From NCBI RefSeq assembly GCF_963924675.1, contig NC_089228.1, positions 89,930,894-89,994,893 on the forward strand: a DNA stretch of 64,000 nucleotides. The letters run 5' to 3'. A program made the position numbers and the translations under genes. Numbering within the stretch: the first letter of the stretch is position 1; each line of letters begins with the position of its first letter. Positions 39,333 through 49,440 of this stretch are shown in pieces. Source of the DNA: Phocoena phocoena (taxonomy: Eukaryota; Chordata; Mammalia; Artiodactyla; Phocoenidae). The notes beneath the pieces were generated by a model. It saw nothing but the letters and a program-made list of their open reading frames with translations, made no database searches and was not told the DNA's origin.

Positions 39333-39346
39333 AAAAGGCAGCCAGG

Positions 39347-39540
39347 GCCTTCCCTGGTGGCGCAGTGGTTGAGAGTCCGCCTGCCGATGCAAGGGACACG
39401 GGTTTGTGCCCCGGTCCGGGAGGATCCCACATGCCGCAGAGCGGCTGGGCCCGTGAGCCATGGCCGCTGAGCCTGCGCGTCCGGAGCCTGTGCTCCGCAA
39501 CGGGAGAGGCCACAACAGTGAGAGGCCCGCGTGCCGCAAA
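39347..39540 (+). mobile_element. CHR-2-type SINE
   Basis: Plus-oriented and complete, from GCCTTCCCTGGTGGCGCAGT to a short A tail. The exact 14-bp target duplication AAAAGGCAGCCAGG lies at 39333-39346 and 39541-39554. High CpG retention and an exact duplication suggest a fairly recent insertion. Confidence 0.95.
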
Positions 39541-39554
39541 AAAAGGCAGCCAGG

Positions 39555-41070
39555 TCAGTCCTAAATGAAATGACTATTTGTTTAGGATTAGGACCCCATC
39601 CTTTTAGGAAGGAACATGAGGTAATTTGTAGATGAGAATATGACCTAAACCCCCTAAGAGTGAATTGGAACAGAATCCATCCATACTGAGGTTTGTGGCC
39701 CTGGATTAGAGATAGAAAAACCAGGTTCTAGACCTGACTCCACCATTCACATTTTGGACTTGTCTCCTTCGCTGGAAAACTGGGGGGATATTACAAGACA
39801 TATGCTTACTTATCATATGATTAGTAAGGTAATTACTAATAAGGTTACTGATCATAGGATTCCGCTTCTAGGGCCCCACATCATAATAAGGGTAGTGAAA
39901 CTTCCATCTGGAAAAGGGTCTCCCATTCTGGCAGCAAGCTTGTTCTTTCAGAACTGACTCATGAGGATTCACTGCATTTCTTGCGGCTGATCTATGATAC
40001 CCACGTCACTTCACCAGTCCCAGAGAGCAGAGGCCTAAGACACATGCAGAGACCTGATCATGCAATCTTCCTGAATACCCCCTGCCTGCGGCTTACATCC
40101 CAGACCCGTCACATCCTGAGCCTGTGTAGCCATCCCTCCTAGCCCCATGTTTTCATTTCTGACACTGAGGTGTCTTTGTTTACTTATCCCAGCTGGGATC
40201 AGGAATGTTTCTTTCTTTCTTGGAGATATTGGATCCGTTCAGCCTCTCTTCTCTCCTTCTCAATCTCTCCTTCCAACTCCCTCTGCCCAAGGCTGACCAC
40301 ACTCCCTCACTCTCAAGAACACACAGCTTATCTATTTTCCATGTTTAAGGCAGCCAAAGGCTTTAAAAGATAATGAAAATCTCTCAACTGCACTGTTGAG
40401 TTGCAAAGAATTTGCTAGATTTGCTGGCACAGAGAGTTACAGGAATGTTCCTCTAGTACTTTGTGGTCTGGAATCCCTGGAGGGTCAGGAAGCTACAGGA
40501 AACACAGACATGTGAAAATAATTATACTATAGCAAGGGGTGTGTTGGCTCTTTGGGGAATGAGGGGGAGAGGCATCATATACTTCTTGCAGAAGAGGGGA
40601 CAGTTGGGTCTCACAGGATGGTGAGGAGGTCAACAACAGCCTAGACTGGGAGTGGGGGTGAAGGGATCCAGGCAGGGGTAGCACCAGGTACAGAGGAAGG
40701 GAAGCATAAAAAAGCGTGCTATTTTGGATGTGGATAGATCAGCCCTACCCACAGATGGGCAAGTTGACTTAGCTGGTTTGGCTGGCTGGGCAGGTGCCCC
40801 TTCCCCCACCACCACCATGTTCCACGTGTGTCCTTCCTGAGCCTGCTTTTTTCTTAACACTCAGGAAATCAATCATACTCTGTCAAGACTAGAGAGATAA
40901 GCATGCTTTGCCGTCTAGCACCAGCAGGACGAGACCTTCAGTACAGCTGAAGCATAGACTGTGCTTAAGGGCAGCCAGAAGTAAGGGAGAGAAAGGACTG
41001 GTGGGAAATGAAAGTTGAAGGATCCTTCCACCCAGGTCATGGGGGCAGGAAGAGGACCTTGCCTAGCCCT
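39555..41070. other. Unannotated intergenic sequence
   Basis: No supported gene or repeat. Confidence 0.45.
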
Positions 41071-41323
41071 GGGTTCTTCTTCTATCTTACGGTGCAGCTC
41101 CAAGGAGGAAGCCGCGCACCCTGTGTGCTGTGGGGATCTGAAGGAAGCACATGGATTGCTACGCTCATCCAGCAATGGCAGTGACTTTTAGGAACCGAAT
41201 TGGCTGGCACCCTGATCTTGGATTTCCCAGCCTCCAGAGCTGGGAGAAATCAGTGTTTGTCGTTTAAGCCACCCAGTCTATGGTACTTTGCTATGGCAGC
41301 CCCAATTCACTAAGACAATAAGG
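41070..41323 (+). mobile_element. MLT1-type MaLR LTR fragment
   Basis: 3' part of an ancient MaLR LTR: TTTCCCAGCCTCCAGAGCTG, then GTCGTTTAAGCCACCCAGTC and the end TATGGCAGCCCCAATTCACT followed by AAGACA. It has no internal retroviral genes. The left boundary is vague. Confidence 0.75.
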
Positions 41324-41324
41324 A

Positions 41325-42880
41325 ATTTGGAAAGAGTGACATGTTTGTAGAAACCATAAAATGCTGTTTCAAATCTACCACACTTGAGAGGCAGAGAGGA
41401 CAAGAAGGCAGTTGGATATATTGGGCTGAAGCTCAGCTGTGAGTCAGTGTAGATGAAGGGGCAAATGAGTCACTGAGCGCTCTGGGAAGATAGATACACT
41501 GTTAAGGGGATATTCTTAATGCAGAGCAACAAATATTTTACCATGCCCTGGTTAAGCACTGCAGGGCATGCAAAAATGAATTCTGCATAGCCTTCTATTT
41601 TAAGGAGGCTACTTTGTTTTAATTATGGCCATGGACTCAGGTCCAATATGTACAAAAAGTATTTCTAAGAAGTATCGCTGAAGTAAGGTGTAAAATTAAC
41701 GTCTACAAGTTTAGGTCTGTTTCCCTGGCTTTCTCTCAGGTTTGACATATAAGTACGTACCCCTTTTGTTTTCATTCCTTTTTTTCCTTCCGATTACTTA
41801 TGAGATTAAACCAAATTCTAGGATATGATAAACATGAGAATTGATTTACTTGCTCTTTATTTTCTATCTTACTTTATGCTTAAACATAACATGGCTAACT
41901 CATAGCTGTCCAAAAAATGAAGGGTGCATCTTTACGAAAATCTCCAATCTTAGGAATTAAAGTGGAGAGAGAATGGAGGAAGGTTAACACAGTTTACTTA
42001 CTTTTTAGAGCAAAACACCTTTTAAAAAGATATTTTCCTGTATGTTGGTTAACTATTTTTAGGTAAACACACACACACAGAGACACACACGCAGCTACAG
42101 TCTCTCAATTGACTGCTAAAGCTTATGAAATGTGCAGTAAATATTTAAGAAAATGCTTAAAATATTTAAGAAAATATTTAAACATTTAAGTAAATATTTA
42201 AGAAATATTCTAAAATATATGAATTTGCATGAAGGACAACTGCAGGACTGCCGTACGCTCCTTTAGAAATTAAACTTTGGAATAAAAGATAAAATTTTAG
42301 AATTTGAATTTAATAGGCATGCTAAAAGTGCTGATATGCACTTTATAGCATCACAAATTGAGAAACGGTAATTTAAAGCAAGTAATGGTATCTTGTTTCA
42401 CCAGAAATTTGTATATTTTGCCAATACTTTTGTAATATCTTAGAAAATCTCTTTCTAAAGTATGAGGTTTCTTATTGAAAAAATTCAGATACAGTGGATT
42501 CATATAGAAAATTTGTCTTCGGTCTCTTTATTTAAACATTTTAAATTTAATTCCTCTTTAATTACATTTTAGCCTGTGGCATACACGTAACACATTTTGT
42601 TCTTCCCCCAGAAACTGATGTGTTTACTCTTTTATGGACTCAAAGGGGCTTTTCAAATTAACTTCAATTTTTATGGCCCCTTTTTCATATCCCATGTGTG
42701 AATTTACTGTGCAGACTTATGAATGATGGAACCACCTTCGGCAGCTGACTATCGAATTGCTTTGCTTGGGTGAGTATAGAAAACCTTTGGCAATGTGGTT
42801 CAGACCCGAGTTTAGTACTTAAGCGAAACTTTTTAGAACTGGCCAGGATATAAATCAATATGAAGGAGGCACCTGAACGC
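41325..42880. other. Unannotated AT-rich intergenic sequence
   Basis: No gene. Contains a local AT-rich repeat at 42137-42220 built from several AAATATTTAAG-like units. Confidence 0.5.
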
Positions 42881-42890
42881 AAAAACACAT

Positions 42891-43223
42891 TTTTTTTTTT
42901 TTTTTAATAAATTTATTTACTTTAGGCTGCATTGGGTCTTCATTGCTGCACGTGGGCTTTCTCTAGTTGCGGTGAGCGGGGGCTAGTCTTCGTTGCAGTG
43001 CACAGGCTTGTCATTGCGGTGGCTTCTCTTGTTGCCGAGCACGGGCTCTAGGCATGCGGGCTTCAGTAGTTGTGGCATGCGGGCCCTACAGCGCAGGCTC
43101 AGTAGTTGTGATGCACAGGCTTAGTTGTTCCGCAGCATGTGGGATCCTCCCGGACCAGGGCTCGAACCCGTGCTCCTTGCATTGGCAGGCGGACTCTCAA
43201 CCACTGCGCCACCAGGGAAGCCC
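42891..43223 (-). mobile_element. CHR-1-type SINE (long form)
   Basis: Minus-oriented, ~333 bp, with a T-run at its left edge and the end CGCCACCAGGGAAGCC. The target duplication AAAAACACAT(TTTT) lies at 42881 and 43225. It has an internal partial duplication near 43058-43112, where GGCTTCAGTAGTTGTGGCAT and GGCTCAGTAGTTGTGATGCA follow each other. Confidence 0.9.
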
Positions 43224-43736
43224 AAAAAACACATTTTTAAAAATTCATTAAAAATTTGAAATTATTTTCAATTAAGTTTCTACGACTGAAGTTCATCTCT
43301 CTTGAACAAATTAGTTCCCTTTTTAAGAGTTTTCTTTATCTTTTCAAGTACCTATTGTGTCAGTGCTCAAGGTAGAACTCTAAGTAAAATTACAGTTTTA
43401 AAACCTTTTGGGCAATGATTCCAATTAATATAATTAATATTTTAGCAAAATGTCATGGGCTGTAATTGAAAGAAATCATCTGGGTCTGAAGAGTACCTAC
43501 TGAGGGCAGCCCTATTAAGATTAATTGTGGGTAAATTAATTTCCTGGACTTGCAAAGCAGCAAAGGGAAGCTTTTCCCTCTTCAGAAACCTGGAGGGGTT
43601 GGTCTTTGGCCCTGTTGAGGCCCAAGGACTATCTGGGCTGATTAACATACATATAATTAAAGTGCATCAGCTAGAAAGGCAGAGCCAGTTCTATTTGGCT
43701 CCGAACTACTGTGAAATAATTTTTCTGTCTACATTA

Positions 43737-43741
<5 letters not shown>

Positions 43742-43813
<72 letters not shown>
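43742..43813. repeat. (TG)36 microsatellite
   Basis: An uninterrupted run of 36 TG units, the longest simple repeat in the window. It is likely polymorphic and could form left-handed DNA. Confidence 0.98.
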
Positions 43814-43814
<1 letters not shown>

Positions 43815-45594
43815 CGGAGGGGAGTCTAGTTTCCCTGAATATCATTCCGCTGCCTTCTTGGGATTCGTGCTTCCTCTCCTAGCAGACACCAAAGAGTAGA
43901 CAAGATTTCCCTAGCATTCAAATTAGATTTTCTTTCCGTTCATATCACCATTTTCAAGACATTTTTCATCACCTGGTAAGAAACACTGTAAATAATTGAG
44001 GTGATCCATCAAGAGACCCATTCTTGATAATGAAAAATTGCATAACTCAGTAGAAGTCAATTAAAAACCACGAACTTCAGAACCCTTTGCTCAGTGAAGA
44101 TTTATTATTATAGAGGCATTTAATACAATCGATTATGGGGTCAAAATTTCTTAAAGTTCTAAAAAGTCAGTTGAATCTTGACAATAAACTTAAGATTTAC
44201 ACAATATCAAAGTATATTAGTTCTTCAAAATGAAAAGTTTTTTCTTTTCCCTCCTTTAACACAAAATGTCTGAGATGTTCAGGATTTTAAAGCCACACGA
44301 GAAACAACAATCCACGGCGAGATTTTTTTTTTTTTCCTTTGTAGGTTTTAAATGATTCTTACTCTTTGGTTGTGCCTATACAATGAAAAATAGACAACAA
44401 ATTAAATGAGGTAAGTCAGGATATTTTTCTGTTAAACCAAATATCTGAATAATTAGAACTACCTACAAAATGACTCAAAATGTTTTTGTTACCTGGTTAC
44501 TTGGTTAGGACACAGCCAAAATTTAATAGAATGAACTATCTTATACAACTGCATATAATTAAGAAAAAATAAACAGTGACTTTGTTTCTTTAGAGACATC
44601 CAATGCTGTGTGAGTGGCCAAGGGGAAAATGCCAAGTCTCTCAAATGTAACATGCATAATACTTTTCTTGCCTTTTAGTGGTTTTCCATGGCCCACATAT
44701 GAAATTAATTAAGGAGCAACACCTATCTTCAAAAATCAAAAACATTTATTTTGAGGTACCTAGTCTCCCAGCATAAGTTTAAAGTGTGCTTAGATTTAGG
44801 TGGGATATGGTACTCAGGCCTGACAGACGCCTAACTCCAGCCAACAGAGCACATGTGACTTGCTTCCTACTGAAATTAAACTGCCAAATAAAAAGGAGGG
44901 ATTGTCCCCTTTCTTAATAACAAATGCAATCGTTAGAATTCTTCAGGTTTGGAATTCGAGCACAGCTCTTGTGTTTTCCTCTTGATGTGTGACAAGAATG
45001 AGTAATATCAAAAATAAAAATAAACCTCATTTAAACAAGCAGTCCTCTGACTTTATAAGCCTCAACATCAAATACATCAAATTCTAAAACTACCTAAGAC
45101 CCGTGAAATGTCAAAAAGCTGAGGGGATGACACACTGGAGACAGGGGACAGACTTTTTAAATCTTTCAATTTTTTTGAAACTATTAGCATTAACTTTGTT
45201 CATTTCTGTTGAGATATTGCCACTTCAACTGAGTACGAGAAGCCACATTTCATATTCATATAAATATTTGACTTTGACCTCATAAAAAGTCCCTTGGGTC
45301 TATAATACTTTTATTCTTGTATAACCTAAAACAAATCCTTTCCTTTTAAAAATCAAACAGACCACGTTACACACACAGTTGACTATTTACAAAGCACCCA
45401 ATTAAATCCTACTTAATTCTCTCTCACTCTAAAAATTCCATCTAACTGGTGGGTAGAGTACTGATCACATTAAATGCATAATGCTCACAAGCCCTGAAAG
45501 TCCTATCTAACCTAGAAAACACTACCTTCCTTAAAGAGAAAAGAAAGGCTTAAAAATAAGTGTAAGGTTTTGAAGAAATGAGACCAGAAATCAC
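43814..45594. other. Repeat-poor sequence immediately downstream of ID4
   Basis: AT-rich, with no recognised transposon, gene or RNA. It includes several AATAAA/TTTATT motifs (for example 45310-45315 on the minus strand) that could act as fallback poly(A) signals. Confidence 0.5.
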
Positions 45595-45622
45595 AGTACA
45601 AGACAGATAAATCTACTTTAAT
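45595..45622 (-). terminator. ID4: ID4 distal poly(A) signal and cleavage region
   Basis: On the minus strand ATTAAA, the commonest variant signal, lies at 45622-45617. It is followed by TTATCTGTCTTGTACTGTG and then a U/GU-rich stretch at about 45605-45580 that suits a downstream element. Cleavage is expected near 45600. This agrees with my memory of where the human transcript ends, but the exact base is inferred. Confidence 0.6.
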
Positions 45623-47073
45623 ATTCACATGTAAAAGTTACACATCACAAGAGATTGGACAGTAGTTTAGCAGTTAACTAACATAGCTATAGTGAAAATC
45701 ATTTTTATAAAAAAATAATCTAGATGCGGTCATCAGAATTTTTGGTCTACTTAAAGTTAATGTTTGAAGATCGACTTTTACCCCTGCTTGAAGGATTTGC
45801 CATTATGCCTTTCAAATTTTTTTCTCCCACTGTTGCCTATTAATATTCTTTGGAGGAAGGAAAGCAGAAAGTGTTCATTTCCAAGAGTTTGTCCTTTGGT
45901 AGCAAGCAGAGAACATTTTTCATTTCTATGATTTAAACAGTCTGTACAGACATGAAACTTAGTGACATTAAGCTTTAGTGTAAAATGAAGAATGATAAGT
46001 ATTTTTTCACTTTGATTAAAACAGATTTCCTAAACTCATAAGGATCCAAGCATTTCCCCATCCTGTAAGCAAAATCATTCAGAATCCATTTTGACCTCAG
46101 TTAAAAAACACACACTTACTCTTTATATATTACACTATCAAACCCTGTACTTAAAAACTGATAAAGCATATTATCAACATGTATGCTTCAAATACAAAGA
46201 TTTCAATCTAGGTTAAAGAAAACACATTTGAATGGACTCAGAACAAGTTTATTTTGTGATTAAACATCTCATGCAGTCATGCAGGACCACTAGCTATAAC
46301 TGTTACTTCCGAGTCTACAGGACACTGGGCAAAACAAAAACAAATTAAAAGCCAGGCCAAACAGAAAAGACATTCAAGATACCAAGAGCTCTTCAACTGA
46401 GCTGGAAAATAATTTTCCAAAAGAAATATTCCCATAGATTAAAAAAAACACACACATAATATTTACAAAAAAATATTTAATTAAAAATATCTTATAATTA
46501 CAGTAGTCTATTAAAGCATATACTTTCTCACACTTATAGAACATCTCTATATATACACGGTATGAAATGTCACTCAGTTATCTATACAATATGTAACATT
46601 CCTGCAGGGAATAGAAAGTTCCCTGCCCCCTTATAATCATCTATTTTAAACAATAGATGTAAAAAAAAAAATATCTACAATGCTCTTGTATATTAGTAAA
46701 GCTTCAAAACAAAAATTGAGCTCCTTGGTCACAAAGTAGGTTTCTAAAAGTCGGATTTGCTCTTGATCTTTTATCAGTCCTGTCACACTTAAGCTTAAAA
46801 GTTTAACTGCACCTCCAAAAAACACAGAAATGTACAATTCACAGCGGTTATAAATGAGACGAAAGAGAATACGTATGTAGAATGTTTATGAACGTGCAAA
46901 AAAAAAAAGGATGAAAGTTTTATTTTTCTTCCCTCTCTCTCTTGGAATGACGAGTGAAACGTTTCTAGGATTTGCTGATGTTTTTTTCCTTTCCTCCGGT
47001 GGCTTTTTCTCTAAGTTCTGCTCTTCCCCCTCCCTTTCTTGTGCTCCTGGCTCGGGCTCAGGCGGCCGCACAC
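45600..47073 (-). other. ID4: ID4 exon 3: long AU-rich 3' UTR
   Basis: Entirely untranslated. It follows acceptor TTCCACAG and begins GTGTGCGGCCGCC. The 5' part is rich in GA; the rest is rich in A and T, with many TTTTTAAT and ATTTA-like stretches, most densely around 46440-46510. It closely matches my memory of the human ID4 3' UTR, suggesting strong conservation. AU-rich elements of this kind usually shorten mRNA life and host microRNA or RNA-binding-protein sites. I did not assign individual sites. An internal AATAAA at 46253-46248 could give a shorter form. Confidence 0.85.
46248..46253 (-). terminator. ID4: Possible proximal poly(A) signal in ID4 3' UTR
   Basis: A canonical AATAAA on the minus strand about 820 bases into exon 3, followed by CTTGTTCTGAGTCC. 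Use of this site would remove the last ~620 bases of the 3' UTR. There is no expression evidence here, so this is only a candidate. Confidence 0.35.
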
Positions 47074-47650
47074 CTGTGGAAGAGGAATGAATAGAGGGGG
47101 TGTGTGAACCTTCCCGCTGCAGACTAACTGGCGCCACCGACCAAACTCAAGACATGCTTGATCAACAACCCAAAACAAACCACCGGGTCAGACTACACTC
47201 GCAGTCCGCCGCCCGGCCAGGCGCCGAGCAGGCAGCTGCGGGCCCCCGGGAAGCCCGAAGAGGGGATCCGAACTCCCGGGCCCTCCCTGCGTCCTCCTTC
47301 GCGGGTGTCAGGGTGCGCGGGGGGTGGCCGGGCATCGGGCACCACGCCCACGAGGGTACCCTCCCTCGGCGGGGAGAGGGCAGTAAGAGCCCGCCGGTCG
47401 CTGGGGGCGGCACGGGGGGTGGCGGGAGCGTGAGCTGATCCGTCTCCATTTAGAGTGAACCCCCAGCTGCTGAAGCTAAGCTTCACTTACTAACTGGGTG
47501 GCAGGGAGGGGGGGGGTGTCCACCTCCTTGGGAATTTGCCCTCAGAAATGCTGGAGGCAAAGAACGCCGCTGTGGAAGGCGCCGGGGACGGGCGTCTCTG
47601 GCGACCGGCCACACGAGAAGGGAAACGCGCGCTCACCTGGACAGCTAGGC

Positions 47651-48526
47651 TCAGCGGCACAAAATGCTGTCGCCCTGCTTGTTCACCGCGCCGGCCTGGA
47701 ACAGCAACGAACACCAAGGGAAAGGTGAGCAGGCGCGAACAACGCACTCGCCACGGTCTTCCTCGATTCGTTCTCGGAACCCAGGATGGCCCGCCGACGC
47801 CCCCATCCCAGCCTACAGCCCTGGGGACGCCCCCTTCCCCGAGCACAGGCTGGACCTGACAGCCCACGGTGCGCACAGCCCTAGTCCCGCCCCGCGCATT
47901 CACCCGGCCTGTGCTCGCTGCACCCAGCCCGCCGCCGGCGGCCCCCGGTGCCGGAGGAGCAGGAGGGTGCAATTGTCATTCTCGCCCCTGCCCCGAGGAA
48001 ACGGGAGCGCCCGCGTCCCACCACCCCGCCACCGCCCTCCTGGACTCCCACGGGGTCCGCCCCGGGCCGGCAGCCGGCCTCTCACCGGGTCGGTGTTGAG
48101 CGCCGTGAGCGGGGTCCGCGGCGGCGCGGCCGGACAGGTCCCGGCCGGGTGGTGCGGCGGCGCCGGCGGCGGCGGCTGCCTCAGCAGAGCCGGGTGCGTC
48201 TCCAGCGCCAGCTGCAGGTCCAGGATGTAGTCGATAACGTGCTGCAGGATCTCCACTTTGCTCACTTTCTTGTTGGGCGGGATGGTGGGCACCAGCCTCC
48301 GCAGGCGGCTGTAGCAGTCGTTCATATCGCACTGCAGGCAGAGCGCCGGCTCGTCGGCCGCCGCCTCGGCCGCCTTGCAGCGCGCTGCCGCCGCCGCGGC
48401 CGCCGCCGCCGCGGAGCCGCCCAGGCTGTGGCCGTGCTCGGCCAGGCAGCGCAGCGCCAGCTCCCCGCCGCCGCAGCCCGACGGCGCCTTACGGCCCGAG
48501 GGGCGCACCGGGCTCACCGCCTTCAT
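47651..48526 (-). CDS. ID4: DNA-binding protein inhibitor ID-4 (helix-loop-helix, no basic region)
   Basis: The CDS is join(48526-48086, 47695-47651) on the minus strand, giving 161 residues, the length I recall for human ID4. ID proteins pair with E-protein bHLH factors such as TCF3 and TCF4 and keep them off DNA because they lack the basic region; ID4 acts in neural, mammary and germ-line progenitors. The N-terminus begins MKAVSPVR, with Ser5-Pro as the conserved CDK site. An alanine run covers residues 39-48. Helix 1 is about 68-79, the loop about 80-89 and helix 2 about 90-108. A Pro/His-rich stretch lies at about 118-130. R137-N144 reads RTPLTALN, an RxxLxxxN destruction box. The last 14 residues come from exon 2 and end ILCR. 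The start is chosen because it is the first AUG: none occurs between the predicted cap site and 48526, and an in-frame TGA lies at 48733-48731. I see no frameshift or missing key residue. Confidence 0.98.
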
Positions 48527-48912
48527 CGCGCGCGCCCTGCGCGAGCGGACCCGGTGGGGCGAGCGAGGGAGGTAGGCAAGCTCCAGGCCCCCGCCCGCGA
48601 CCGGCTCCGCTCCCCTTGCCTTTGCGCCCCGCGCGCTCGGTCCGCGCTCGGGGCACCGCGAAGCTCCCGGCGATCCCGCGCCCAACAATTGACAGGAGGG
48701 TCGCTCCGGGTTTTGCGAGGGGATCTCTGCTCAATGGGCGACACTCGGCCGAGACCAAAAGGCAAGAAAAATCAAAAGCACCGGAAGGAAAGCAGCCCAC
48801 CGGGTTCCCTAGTCACTCCCTTCGGACCGCCAACCCGACCTCCGCCGCTCCGCTCCCCCTAGCCCAAGGTTTCCCCGCTCCGGTAACCGACTCACAACCG
48901 CGCCTCCGCTAC
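48527..48912 (-). other. ID4: ID4 5' UTR
   Basis: About 385 bases between the predicted transcription start and the ATG. The minus strand contains no AUG here, so no upstream AUG-initiated ORF competes with the main start. The ID4 reading frame stays open back to a TGA at 48733-48731, leaving 68 codons without AUG. The stretch is very rich in G and C and could fold strongly. The 5' end is an estimate from the TATA position. Confidence 0.75.
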
Positions 48913-48933
48913 GCTCTCGCACGGCCCGCCGCG

Positions 48934-48947
48934 CAGCTGTATTTATA
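48934..48947 (-). promoter_or_regulatory. ID4: ID4 TATA box with adjoining E-box
   Basis: On the minus strand TATAAATA lies at 48947-48940, directly followed by the E-box CAGCTG at 48939-48934. TATA together with a CpG island is typical of ID-family and other fast-response developmental genes. The E-box next to TATA fits control by bHLH factors, the very proteins that ID4 inhibits, so feedback is plausible but inferred. Transcription should start near 48915-48910. Confidence 0.85.
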
Positions 48948-48960
48948 AGCCGCGCGCCCC

Positions 48961-48984
48961 GGGGGCGGGGCCAACGCGTTGGCC
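48961..48984 (-). promoter_or_regulatory. ID4: GC box and 16-bp palindrome upstream of ID4 TATA
   Basis: GGGGGCGGGG at 48961-48970 is an Sp1/KLF-type GC box 14 bases upstream of the TATA box. It overlaps by two bases a perfect palindrome GGCCAACGCGTTGGCC at 48969-48984, which carries outward-facing GCCAA/TTGGC half-sites with an MluI core (ACGCGT). The GC box is a standard core promoter part. No factor is assigned to the palindrome. Confidence 0.7.
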
Positions 48985-49130
48985 GTGTCGCCGGGCGAGG
49001 GAGCAGAGCTGGGCTGGGCTCGCGGGCGGGTGCGCGGAGGGAGGCGACGAAGGCTGGGGCTCCGGGAGATGCTGGGGGGCGGGAGCTGGGCAACCCGAGA
49101 GGAGGGGTGGGCGGGGTTCTGGAGTGGCCA

Positions 49131-49180
49131 GCCAATCAGGCGGACGGTGCCACCTCAGGGAATGGCGTTCGGGCCAATGG
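49131..49180. promoter_or_regulatory. ID4: Two CCAAT boxes upstream of ID4
   Basis: AGCCAATCAGG has its CCAAT at 49132-49136 and GGGCCAATGGG has its CCAAT at 49174-49178. Both are on the plus strand, so they are inverted (ATTGG) relative to ID4 and lie about 190-235 bases upstream of the TATA box. Both flanks suit NF-Y, which works in either direction. The positions are slightly further out than the usual 60-100 bases, so they could also serve a divergent transcript. Confidence 0.6.
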
Positions 49181-49440
49181 GAAGGGCACTCCATTCCGTC
49201 AACGCCGTGGGTGGGGGCTCTGAGAAAAGAGAGCTGGGTGGGAGTCGGGCCAAGCTGGTGAGTACCTTAGGGAGGGGAAAAGAGAGGGAGAAGTTCCTGC
49301 GAAGAACTGCGGGAATGTGCGGCTGGAATTTACTCTACCCTCGGCTTAGGCGGCTGATTGAGCGCCGGGCCCTGCTCGAGGCTCTCCTGTCACTCCGAAC
49401 AGCGCGGCACCCAGGGACCCTCCGCCACCCGTCACTCCAT

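Larger units (their letters stand above)
45600..48912 (-). other. ID4: ID4 gene, three-exon transcription unit
   Basis: Exon 1 runs from about 48912 (estimated 25-30 bases below the TATA box) to 48086. Exon 2 is 47695-47637 and exon 3 runs from 47073 to about 45600. Every junction is GT-AG on the minus strand: donor GTGAG at 48085, acceptor TGTTCCAG ending at 47696, donor GTGAGC at 47636, acceptor TTCCACAG ending at 47074. Intron 1 is 390 bp and intron 2 is 563 bp. The second intron lies wholly in the 3' UTR, beginning 14 bases after the stop codon, which matches the human ID4 layout as I recall it. That is too close to the stop for the usual 50-55 base rule, so nonsense-mediated decay is not expected. 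The transcript ends are inferred from TATA and poly(A) signals. The spliced mRNA would be about 2.3-2.4 kb. Confidence 0.9.
47180..49440. promoter_or_regulatory. ID4: CpG island covering ID4 promoter, exons 1-2 and both introns
   Basis: CpG density and G+C rise sharply here compared with the flanks, and CG dinucleotides are very frequent from about 47190 to 49440. The island covers the promoter, the 5' UTR, both coding exons and intron 1. Long open frames on both strands inside it are composition artefacts, apart from ID4. Methylation of this island is known to silence ID4 in several tumours. The boundaries are estimated by eye. Confidence 0.9.

Noticed and set aside
43742..43813. Repetitive array considered as CRISPR-like
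   Set aside because: It is a simple dinucleotide microsatellite in a vertebrate genome without spacers.
47490..47972. 160-codon minus-strand frame covering ID4 exon 2 and introns
   Set aside because: It overlaps spliced ID4 in another frame and is an artefact of GC-rich sequence.
47664..48230. 188-codon plus-strand frame
   Set aside because: Antisense to ID4 exons and intron 1, with low-complexity composition and no homology that I recognise.
48527..48688. N-terminal extension of ID4 suggested by the open frame back to 48688
   Set aside because: The codon at 48688 is TTG, not ATG, and the known ID4 N-terminus MKAVSPVR starts at 48526. Kept only as a low-interest non-AUG possibility.
47948..48862. 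304-codon open frame on the plus strand opposite ID4
   Set aside because: It is rich in Arg, Gly, Pro and Ala in a CpG island and runs antisense through the ID4 exon and promoter. Long stop-free frames are expected in such composition, and it has no domain.
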